Of a DNA stretch of 6,882 bases, positions 1 through 5,887 are shown in pieces. The position numbers were made by a program, and so were the translations under genes. A model generated the notes under the pieces. The model had not been told where the DNA came from. It ran no database searches and saw only the letters and a program-made list of their open reading frames with translations. Source of the stretch: JANNVZ01 sp046155615 (GTDB taxonomy: Bacteria; Bacteroidota; Bacteroidia; Flavobacteriales_D; Sanyastnellaceae); NCBI GenBank assembly GCA_046155615.1, contig JBJXFP010000144.1, forward strand, positions 1 through 6,882, written 5' to 3'. Each line of letters starts with the position of its first letter. Within the stretch, counting starts at the first letter, position 1.

Positions 1-72
1 TTGAGCATCTTGTTCCTGAGGAGGTCTTCGCTGGGCTTGGAGTGGTTTGATGGGAGAGTTTACTTGGCTGGA

Positions 73-180
73 AGCCAAGTGAAGTTGAACGCACTGGCTA
101 CGCTGCGCTAAGCCAGCGCGATGGGGAGCCAAGTGAAGTTGAACGCACTGGCTACGCTGCGCTAAGCCAGCGCGATGGGG
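73..180. repeat. 54-bp direct tandem repeat, two identical copies
   Basis: Copies lie at 73-126 and 127-180 and look identical base for base. Each begins AGCCAAGTGAAG and ends GCGCGATGGGG. Inside each unit, CTGGCT (94-99 in copy 1) can pair with AGCCAG (111-116). An alternative hairpin pairs GCGCT (105-109) with AGCGC (115-119). Just upstream, ACTTGGCT (62-69) is the exact reverse complement of the first eight bases of copy 1 (73-80), with a 3-nt gap, so the left border is palindromic. The unit is 18 codons long, so reading frames carry through it: one plus-strand frame stays open from 51 to 191. Its G+C content is clearly higher than that of the flanking 181-723. I infer a dispersed intergenic repeat of REP type; I see no transposase and no spacers, so it is neither an IS nor a CRISPR. 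Confidence 0.95.
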
Positions 181-239
181 AACTTTTCACATGATACTAT
201 CGTCAATACGACAAATGAAATAAGTAAGAGTTTTTGCAT
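162..239 (-). pseudogene. Short lipoprotein-leader ORF, apparently cut off by the 54-bp repeat
   Basis: An ATG at 239-237 opens a 25-codon frame ending in TAG at 164-162. The N-terminus MQKLLLISFVVLTIVSCEK is a textbook bacterial lipoprotein signal peptide: a short polar start with Lys3, a hydrophobic stretch at residues 4-15, then the lipobox I-V-S-C with the lipidated Cys at 17. Only eight residues follow the Cys, and from about residue 21 on they are encoded by the 54-bp repeat. The ORF starts 40 nt after the stop of the 147-aa gene on the same strand, so the two could be co-transcribed. Either a longer lipoprotein gene lost its body when the repeat arrived, or this is a very small lipoprotein, or it is chance. 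Beyond the repeat, the same frame reads open again from 61 to the left window edge, but I do not recognise that peptide. The order of n-region, h-region and lipobox makes chance less likely. Confidence 0.42.
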
Positions 240-279
240 TTTGGAAAAATATTATTGTGCAGTTCAAGTGTACAACCCT

Positions 280-723
280 TCATATAGAAATAGCTTTCAT
301 TTTATCACGAATTCTGCAACACTGGTCATAGTCTTCAAGTTGTTCATGAACCTTTAGCAATTCATCCAATAATTCCAAAGTGTCTAAGTCGATATTTAAT
401 TTCATTTTGGTTCCATTTGCAAAATCTGAAATCCTATAAGTGAATTGGTTATCGTTGAAATTTTTTCCCAATCTTGAAAGATCCAAACGTTTGGTTTTCC
501 CTAAATATTCTACACACCAATCAACCGATTCAGTTGCAAATGCATTTAGAAATGAACCACAATCTTCACACGTTCTTGCGTGATGTGAAAAGTGAAACCC
601 TTTTAATTCAATTATCAGGTGGGGGTTCTCCTCGTCCCAATCATTCGAATGAAAACAAACCATAGAGCTTGTTTCATCTATCAGAATTGTTCTTTTTTCT
701 TTAAAGTTGAATATGCGGATCAT
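280..723 (-). CDS. Small protein with CxxC pair and C-terminal UVR-like motif, function unknown
   Basis: This encodes 147 residues from an ATG at 723-721; no alternative start improves it. I do not recognise the whole protein. Residues 116-145 (LELLDELLKVHEQLEDYDQ, then a CCRIRDKM segment) resemble the UVR motif, a helical hairpin known from UvrB, UvrC and McsA-type proteins, where it mediates protein-protein contact. The E-D-Y and R-D positions fit. Cys52 and Cys55 form a CxxC pair next to His47 and His48, which could bind metal, but there is only one such pair. No signal peptide or membrane segment is visible, so it is probably cytoplasmic. The gene is much AT-richer than the large gene upstream (18 of 60 G+C in 361-420, against 32 of 60 in 1561-1620), which may indicate transfer or different selection. 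A candidate promoter lies at 794-821. The ORF is convincing; the function is open. Confidence 0.82.
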   Translation of the reverse strand: MIRIFNFKEKRTILIDETSSMVCFHSNDWDEENPHLIIELKGFHFSHHARTCEDCGSFLNAFATESVDWCVEYLGKTKRLDLSRLGKNFNDNQFTYRISDFANGTKMKLNIDLDTLELLDELLKVHEQLEDYDQCCRIRDKMKAISI

Positions 724-756
724 ATTGCAAAGTAGGTTTGCAAAGAACTCATAAAT

Positions 757-778
757 AAGATGATTTCCTCATCTTTTT
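757..778. other. Hairpin in the leader of the 147-aa gene
   Basis: AAGATGA (757-763) pairs perfectly with TCATCTT (769-775) across a 5-nt loop. On the plus strand it ends in a run of five T (774-778), which looks like a weak terminator, but no plus-strand gene precedes it. On the minus strand it lies between the candidate promoter (794-821) and the ATG at 723, so it would sit in the 5' untranslated region. The role is unknown. Confidence 0.35.
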
Positions 779-793
779 CCACCCACATCAAGT

Positions 794-821
794 CAAATAT
801 AGATTCTTCTTCTCACCACAA
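794..821 (-). promoter_or_regulatory. Candidate Bacteroidota-type promoter for the 147-aa gene
   Basis: On the minus strand TATATTTG (801-794) matches the Bacteroidota -7 pattern TAnnTTTG in every fixed position. A TTG (821-819) lies 17 nt upstream of it as the -33 element. This would give a leader of roughly 65-70 nt before the ATG at 723. It is based on pattern match only. Confidence 0.45.
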
Positions 822-873
822 CACGAACATTCCACTCCTCAGAATAGACAATACCAACAAGGGTTCACTCACA

Positions 874-960
874 CACCCCTGACCCATAAAGGGCAAGTTT
901 GCAAGGATGAGTGACATTGCAAAGCACATCACATCTCACCCCTTAAGGGGTCAGGGGGTG
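874..960 (-). terminator. GC palindrome at the stop of the large T9SS gene, possible terminator
   Basis: ACCCCTTAAGGGGT (938-951) is a perfect 14-nt palindrome that overlaps the TGA stop (953-951) of the large gene. A longer-range pairing is also possible: CACCCCTGACCC (874-885) is the reverse complement of GGGTCAGGGGGTG (948-960), apart from one bulged base. A further pair, TCACTCA (865-871) and TGAGTGA (908-914), lies beside it. No clear U-tract follows the palindrome on the minus strand, so classic intrinsic termination is uncertain. The location at the 3' end of a gene is the main argument. Confidence 0.35.
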
Positions 961-3900
961 GCCTTCACCCACCGCACCTTCTCAACCCTCTTCCCATCAC
1001 TTATCTCAAGTGTATAAATGCCGCTTGGTAAGCCGATAATATCCAAGCCTATTGCATTGCTGCCCGTGGCAATAGTTTGTGTTGTTTCACCCACCATGCG
1101 ACCTTGTGCATCATACACAGCAATGTGTGCATTGGCCCATGCCGTGGTGCTGTGCACATTCAGTACATCAGTTATGGGGTTGGGATATATAGTGAGGGTG
1201 CTGTTCGCATGTAGCTGCTCTGCCACATCCGTAAAGTTGTAGGCAACAGAAACTGCAGAGCAGCCATTGTCGTCTATGATTAACACGGTGTAATTGCCCG
1301 ATTGTGTGGGTGCGTAGGTTTGCTCATCGGCACCTGATATGGGCGCACCATTGAAGTACCATTGATAAACTACTGCTGCTGTGGATTGCAATACACCATC
1401 GGTCAAGGTGATGATCGGATTGGGTGGCAAGGGAAATACCGTTACAATTATCGCATCGGTACTTGTGCAGCCGTTGGTGGTGCCGCTAACTATGTAGTCT
1501 GTAGTTTCTAATGGTGTAGCGGTGGTATTGGCACCCGTGGTGTTGCTCAATGTGCCCGCAGGCGACCATGTGTAAGTGGTGGCACCGGTTGCTTCCAGAA
1601 AAATTCCATCGCCCAGACAAATGTCTGCGGCATCATCTGTCAGTTCAACATTCGGGAATTCATTTACCGTGATGATTATATCATCCATTGCCGAGCAATT
1701 GCCTGCCGTTCCGGTAACGGTGTAAGTGGTGGTGACAACAGGTGATGCCGTGGTGGATGCTCCTTGGGTGTTGCTCAATGTGGCATCTGCAGACCAGGTG
1801 AATTCGGAAGCACCTGTTGCATTCAGTTCAATGCTCTCGCCTATGCATATACCAGTATCATCACCTGCATCTACTGCTGGAAGTGCTATCACGGTGATGG
1901 TTACTTCATCCATGGATGTGCAGTTTTCGTTGCTTCCCTCTACCATATATGTTGTAGTAACCGTGGGTGATGCGGTGGTTGTTTCGCCAGATGTATTCGA
2001 GAGTGTTTCATCGGGCGACCAGGTGTATGATTCACCACCTGAAGCCGTCAGTTCTATGTCTTCACTTGCGCATATCTCGGCATCGCTGCTTACCACTATC
2101 AGCGGATTGGAATAAATGGTAACGTAATTCACCAATGTGGTAGTGTCGCTGCCGAAGGCGTTGGTGGCTATCAGATGCACATCGTATTGGCCCGCATTGG
2201 CATAGCAGATGTTTTGTGGATTTTGTTCTGTAGAAAATGCAGGACTTGCTCCCGGAAAACTCCAGTTCCAACTCGTTGGACTGTATTCACTGTTGTCGTC
2301 AAAATGGATACACACATTCTGACACACTTGATTGGTTGTGGTTTGGAACAACGCGTTGGGCGGAGGCAATTCATACTCGAAATCCTCTTGTGTGGAAGTG
2401 AGCAGAAAACCATTGGCAATATCATAAAGTTCGCTGGGATAAGGATTGAAGAATCGCTCCTCCAGAGGCTGCGCAGGGTTGAGATTGATTACACCTAGAA
2501 AAGCACCCACCGTTTGCACCTTATTGTTGGCATCCACTTCCAAATCGTATGGTGTTACCCAACCCGTGTTGTTATATACCTGTGCCGCTTCGAAAGTGCC
2601 CTCGCTCGAATAGCGTGAGTGGAGTAAGCTGTACCCAGAATTATTGGTCACATTATATACTTCGCTGGAAGGGTCAAGGTCCATAGTTCCACCAAATTTG
2701 CTGGCCATGGTTACGTTGCCATTGCTGTCCACATCTATGCATCCGTAGCGGAGTTTACCCACTCCAATGCCCCAGGTAAAGTCACCATCGGGATTAAACT
2801 TTGCCAGCACCGATGAGTTGGCAATAAGCTGTTCTATGTTGTCATCGGGATGGATGTCCACGGTGTCGTTGTAGTTTTCAAAAGTGCCGCACCACAGCAC
2901 ATTGTTGTTTGCATCGACACACACATCGCTACTCAATTTGTTGTCTTCTACGGAACCAAGCGCGTGGTTCCATAGGTGCGCCCCAAGACTATCGTATTTC
3001 GCCAGAAAATAATCGTAATCGTTGTTGTTGCCATTGCCAAAGCCGGCAGCATAAGTTACAGGAAATCCGCTGCCTACTTTAGGGTTCAGGAATGATCGGA
3101 AATACCCGGTAGTATAGATGTTGTTGTTTGCATCCACAGCCAGATCGGTGCATAAGCTGGCCGCACCGTTGAAGACCCAGATCAAGTTTCCATCAACATC
3201 ATATTTCCCCACGAAGAAATGTATAGCTCCAAATGGAGCAGTGAGAGTAAAAACACCAGTGCCCATGTCAAAGTCGACTGCATCAGCAAACATGCCGGTG
3301 ACGATCAAATTGTCGGAGTGATCCACTATCACATCCATACCTCTGTCGTTGTTGGTGCCGCCTGCACCTTTTACCCAAATCAACTCGCCAAGGCTATTGT
3401 ATTTGGCAAGGAAGATTGCGTTAGAACCATTGCTGCTTGCAGGGCCTGTATTGGTGGCCGAAGGGTTAAAGTCCACGTAGCCGGTGTAGTGCCCGGTGAT
3501 GTAAATGTTGTCCTGGCTATCCACATCCAGTCCCATGATGGCCAAATCGCCACGTATAGGAAAGGCCCAGTTTAGGCTGCCATCAGCAGCATAAGACGCT
3601 ACATAGCACATTGTATCTCCATAGACATATGATGCGCTTGTTTGCAGCACCAGTTCATCAGGTCCGTGGTCAAAATCAAGATCGCCTGACATCATACCTG
3701 CTACAAGTACATCGCCTGCATGATTGGTTTTTACTGCACGCGCCATTTTTTTCACTCCACCGCTGCCAACAATTGCACCCGACATTTCATACACACCTAT
3801 GGAAGAATATTTTGTTATGAAATGGGTTTCTAAAGGAACACTGATGTTGTTGATACCCGCAGTGGGGTCAAAGTCTGTGGGGTCTTCAAAGTTGCCCGTC

Positions 3901-5273
3901 ATCCACACATCGTTTTGCTCGCCAAGCACAAGCCAAGGAGTGCCTGTTGTTGGTATTTTTTCTATCCACCTATATGCACCGGTGGAAGTATATGAGGCTA
4001 TGAAGTAGTTGTAAGCTGTGGATGGAGAAGATGTAATGCTGGTGGTGCCAGCATCAAAGTCTGCATCCATGGTACCAAGAAAGGTACCTGTGATATAAAT
4101 GTTGGAATCATCATCCAATTGTATGGTGGCACTGGTGCTATTAATGGATGAAGATGAGTTTTTTGCCCATGTAGCCACGCCTTCCGGAGTCATTGATATT
4201 ATATAGAACTTTGGGTTACCGCTGAGGGTGACGGTAGTTCCTTCGACACTCACATTACCGTTAGAATCCCCTGTAAAAAATATATTATCATCAGAATCCG
4301 TATCCATTCCCATTATTCTTATTGATCCGGTTGTGCTGGTAATCACTTTATGCCAATTTACAACGCCATTGCTATCGAATTCTGAAACAATTATAAAGTC
4401 GGCATTTAAAGAACTACTGGTGCCAGGTATAGCAGTAGTCTCATCGATGTAAACACCTTCGCGGTAGGTGCTGCCATAAAGTATTTTGTCTTCGGAATTG
4501 ATAGTCATGTCGCCATATTTTTCATCAACGTCACCACCAATGCTATGTGCCCACTGAAAGTTGCCTGTGTTGTCGTATTTAGCAAGTAGCAAATCGCTTT
4601 GATTTGAACCATCAGGATAAGAGCTAAGGATTTGCTCAGACTCAGAAAAGTCGATATCAAACGTGTGCGAGAATTGACCACCGAGATAAATGTAGTTCTG
4701 TGAATCCACCTCCAAGTCTGTGAGGGCGGCTTCATTCACAACCTCAAAAACTTTTACCCATATCAAATTGAATTCAGAATCGTATTGCGCAAGGAAGCCA
4801 CCCAGATTGAGTGTGCCACCGCTGGTTGCATAAATGGGTATCGCTGGGTTTTGTATATCTACAAATGCGGAGTCTCTGAATCCGCCAACAACGATTATGT
4901 TGTCGTTATGGTCCAATGCCATTGCCGAAATAAAACAATAGTTGCTGTAACCACCTATGGGGTGCGCCACAAGCATATTACCAAGGCTATCATATTTCGC
5001 AATGAAACCATTGGATTTATCCAATTTATTAGTTTTTGCGTTCATAAAACGATGCGTAGCAGTTATATCAAAGTCCATCGTTTTGTTAAATTGACCTACT
5101 GCATACAGATTGCCTTGTGCGTCTGTTTCAAGGTCCATCACATCAGCCGAGCCGGGGCCTTGGTTGCCAAGCTCTACGGCATTGTCAAAAGTGATGGCCT
5201 GCGCCTTAAGTTCAAAATGATTTGCTGCAAATGCAAGCATTGAGAGTGCGATAGCGTAAATACTTTTTTTCAT
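951..5273 (-). CDS. Secreted T9SS cargo: 14-blade beta-propeller, PKD, Ig-like modules, sorting tail
   Basis: This encodes 1440 residues from the preferred ATG at 5273-5271, which begins MKKSIYAIALSMLAFAA and gives a clean signal peptide with cleavage after A-Q-A at about 26. The frame is open up to an ATG at 5342, but that would add 23 polar residues in front of the signal peptide. Residues 43-967 hold fourteen SBBP-type blades of 61-73 residues, each with a D-x-x-x-N-[IL]-Y strand and mostly a later [KS]YDSxGxxxW strand. A PKD domain follows (about 973-1055, with W1002 and W1004), then three Ig-like modules (1056-1129, 1130-1204, 1205-1280), each with two Cys exactly 50 residues apart, then an Ig-like module (1283-1348) with W-Y-F-N-G and a closing Cys. 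The C-terminal 82 residues are a T9SS type A sorting tail (YPNP at 1363-1366, GIYTLEI near the end). It is exported by Sec and then T9SS, and probably anchored at or released from the cell surface. No catalytic domain is visible; adhesion or ligand binding is an inference. I found no exact TAnnTTTG box upstream. Confidence 0.96.
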   Translation of the reverse strand: MKKSIYAIALSMLAFAANHFELKAQAITFDNAVELGNQGPGSADVMDLETDAQGNLYAVGQFNKTMDFDITATHRFMNAKTNKLDKSNGFIAKYDSLGNMLVAHPIGGYSNYCFISAMALDHNDNIIVVGGFRDSAFVDIQNPAIPIYATSGGTLNLGGFLAQYDSEFNLIWVKVFEVVNEAALTDLEVDSQNYIYLGGQFSHTFDIDFSESEQILSSYPDGSNQSDLLLAKYDNTGNFQWAHSIGGDVDEKYGDMTINSEDKILYGSTYREGVYIDETTAIPGTSSSLNADFIIVSEFDSNGVVNWHKVITSTTGSIRIMGMDTDSDDNIFFTGDSNGNVSVEGTTVTLSGNPKFYIISMTPEGVATWAKNSSSSINSTSATIQLDDDSNIYITGTFLGTMDADFDAGTTSITSSPSTAYNYFIASYTSTGAYRWIEKIPTTGTPWLVLGEQNDVWMTGNFEDPTDFDPTAGINNISVPLETHFITKYSSIGVYEMSGAIVGSGGVKKMARAVKTNHAGDVLVAGMMSGDLDFDHGPDELVLQTSASYVYGDTMCYVASYAADGSLNWAFPIRGDLAIMGLDVDSQDNIYITGHYTGYVDFNPSATNTGPASSNGSNAIFLAKYNSLGELIWVKGAGGTNNDRGMDVIVDHSDNLIVTGMFADAVDFDMGTGVFTLTAPFGAIHFFVGKYDVDGNLIWVFNGAASLCTDLAVDANNNIYTTGYFRSFLNPKVGSGFPVTYAAGFGNGNNNDYDYFLAKYDSLGAHLWNHALGSVEDNKLSSDVCVDANNNVLWCGTFENYNDTVDIHPDDNIEQLIANSSVLAKFNPDGDFTWGIGVGKLRYGCIDVDSNGNVTMASKFGGTMDLDPSSEVYNVTNNSGYSLLHSRYSSEGTFEAAQVYNNTGWVTPYDLEVDANNKVQTVGAFLGVINLNPAQPLEERFFNPYPSELYDIANGFLLTSTQEDFEYELPPPNALFQTTTNQVCQNVCIHFDDNSEYSPTSWNWSFPGASPAFSTEQNPQNICYANAGQYDVHLIATNAFGSDTTTLVNYVTIYSNPLIVVSSDAEICASEDIELTASGGESYTWSPDETLSNTSGETTTASPTVTTTYMVEGSNENCTSMDEVTITVIALPAVDAGDDTGICIGESIELNATGASEFTWSADATLSNTQGASTTASPVVTTTYTVTGTAGNCSAMDDIIITVNEFPNVELTDDAADICLGDGIFLEATGATTYTWSPAGTLSNTTGANTTATPLETTDYIVSGTTNGCTSTDAIIVTVFPLPPNPIITLTDGVLQSTAAVVYQWYFNGAPISGADEQTYAPTQSGNYTVLIIDDNGCSAVSVAYNFTDVAEQLHANSTLTIYPNPITDVLNVHSTTAWANAHIAVYDAQGRMVGETTQTIATGSNAIGLDIIGLPSGIYTLEISDGKRVEKVRWVKATP
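1434..2108 (-). repeat. Three tandem Ig-like modules of 74-76 codons
   Basis: The modules lie at 2108-1887, 1886-1662 and 1661-1434 within the large T9SS gene. Each follows the pattern IC-x-G-[ED]-x-I-x-L-x-A-[ST]-G, then Y/F-T-W-S, then TLSNT, then a Thr-rich T-T-x-Y strand and a second Cys. Cys pairs are at residues 1068/1118, 1143/1193 and 1219/1269, always 50 apart, which suggests one disulfide per module. DNA identity is still locally high: a 15-mer (GTGTTGCTCAATGTG) recurs at 1540-1554 and 1768-1782, exactly 76 codons apart. This points to duplication of a module. Confidence 0.85.
2373..5147 (-). repeat. Fourteen beta-propeller (SBBP-type) blade repeats
   Basis: These lie within the large T9SS gene. 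The D-x-x-x-N-[IV]-Y-like strands start at residues 51, 121, 190, 259, 326, 387, 451, 517, 585, 651, 714, 787, 849 and 914. Many blades carry a D-F-D or D-F-N-P turn after the first strand and an AKYDSxGxLxW strand before the next blade. The seventh blade has the first strand changed to GEQNDVWM. The last blade lacks a recognisable KYDS strand and runs into the proline linker before the PKD domain. Fourteen blades equal two seven-bladed propellers. Confidence 0.8.
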
Positions 5274-5427
5274 CTTGGTATTATCAATATAAGAATGATA
5301 GGGCGAAAGTAGAAATATCTTAGTGCGCCACGTGCTCGTCATTGGTTTGCATTGCTAGCTGCTCGCACTCAGCCAGCAGATGATTGCAATTGATTTACAA
5401 CTGATGATCCGGGTATGTAATTCTTTA

Positions 5428-5461
5428 ATCCGTGATCATCCGTCTCATCTGTGTTATCCGT
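5428..5461. repeat. Degenerate 9-10 nt repeat (ATCCGT core)
   Basis: ATCCGT occurs at 5428-5433, 5438-5443 and 5456-5461, with the variant ATCTGT at 5447-5452, so the period is 9-10 nt over four units. It lies between the alkyltransferase-like gene and the large T9SS gene. I see no coding role. It resembles simple intergenic repeats, but I cannot say how common it is in this genome. Confidence 0.6.
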
Positions 5462-5463
5462 TT

Positions 5464-5476
5464 GCCCCTTTGGGGC
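5464..5476 (-). terminator. Short GC hairpin downstream of the alkyltransferase-like gene
   Basis: GCCCC (5464-5468) pairs with GGGGC (5472-5476) around a TTT loop, 34 nt after the stop of the alkyltransferase-like gene. The minus strand has no U-tract after it (it reads AAACGG), so this is at best a weak or factor-assisted terminator. Confidence 0.3.
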
Positions 5477-5510
5477 TTGCCTCTTCGAGATGTGCCATCG
5501 CAGTAGCAGA

Positions 5511-5807
5511 TCACACTTGCAATTCATGCATCGGGTCCCAATAAATTTCTTTGAAATTCATCACTTTATCGTTGTCCACTTTCACACCTTCCTTCTCCAG
5601 TAATTCCTGCATCAGCTTAGGTGTGACAAAGTGCATTTTGCCTGTGAGCAATCCAATTCGATTTACTACACGATGGGCCGGAACTTCGGGTTTACTGAGC
5701 GCTGCATTCATAGCCCAACCTACTATGGGCGAACTCAAACCGATGCCTAAGTATTTGACAACAGCATCATAATTGGTATCGCGGCCTTTGGGTATCAGCC
5801 GCATCAC
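5511..5807 (-). CDS. MGMT-family alkyltransferase-like protein lacking the active-site Cys
   Basis: This encodes 98 residues from GTG at 5807, or 97 from the adjacent ATG at 5804. It is homologous to the DNA-binding domain of O6-alkylguanine-DNA alkyltransferases: RLIPKGR, then VGWAMN, then PAHRVVN at about 43-49, then LLTGKMHF, ending near YWDPMHEL. The catalytic PCHRV motif reads P-A-H-R-V, with Ala44 in place of Cys, so alkyl transfer is not possible. Alkyltransferase-like proteins of this kind are known to bind alkylated guanine and flag it for nucleotide excision repair. The usual Arg finger before VG (R-x-V-G) is Pro27 here, and the YG near the N-terminus is Y-D. Upstream of the GTG, the same frame continues with family-like sequence (SFFENEYDV) back to ATG-CCT-TAA at 5849-5841, so the ancestral start appears to be interrupted by a stop at codon 3. 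The protein may be an N-terminally shortened functional form or a decaying gene. The family call is firm; activity is doubtful. Confidence 0.85.
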   Translation of the reverse strand: MMRLIPKGRDTNYDAVVKYLGIGLSSPIVGWAMNAALSKPEVPAHRVVNRIGLLTGKMHFVTPKLMQELLEKEGVKVDNDKVMNFKEIYWDPMHELQV

Positions 5808-5853
5808 ATCATACTCATTTTCGAAGAATGAACATTCCTTTTAAGGCATGAAG

Positions 5854-5881
5854 CAAAGTTAGTATCCGCTGCAGATAGCAA
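5854..5881 (-). promoter_or_regulatory. Candidate promoter before the alkyltransferase-like gene
   Basis: On the minus strand TAACTTTG (5861-5854) fits TAnnTTTG exactly, with TTG (5881-5879) 17 nt upstream. It lies in the 38-nt gap after the stop of the repeat protein gene. The predicted transcript start falls at or beside the interrupted ATG (5849), so a ribosome would more easily use the later GTG/ATG at 5807-5802. This is based on pattern match only. Confidence 0.42.
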
Positions 5882-5887
5882 CCATCT

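Noticed and set aside
1..111. Open plus-strand frame from the left edge to TAA at 109-111, possible tail of an upstream gene
   Set aside because: About half of it lies in the 54-bp repeat or its palindromic border, all six frames are fairly open in this short GC-rich stretch, and the peptide is not recognisable. I cannot support a gene.
73..180. CRISPR-like repeat
   Set aside because: The two units are directly adjacent with no spacers and are longer than usual CRISPR repeats; no cas genes are present.
1726..2115. Plus-strand ORF of 129 codons opposite the Ig-like modules
   Set aside because: It is antisense to well-conserved domains of the large gene, and its repetitive composition mirrors the Thr/Ser repeats on the other strand.
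4785..5243. Plus-strand ORF of 152 codons
   Set aside because: It lies fully antisense to propeller blades and the signal peptide of the large gene and shows no recognisable motif or start context.
5274..5342. Longer start (ATG at 5342) for the large T9SS gene
   Set aside because: The extra 23 residues are polar and would put the signal peptide inside the protein; the ATG at 5273 begins a standard MKK signal peptide.
5797..5834. Mini-ORF (ATG at 5834, ending TGA at 5816-5814) before the alkyltransferase-like gene, as a leader peptide
   Set aside because: It is only six codons, in a different frame, and lies within sequence that reads as the conserved family N-terminus in the other frame, so chance is the simpler explanation.
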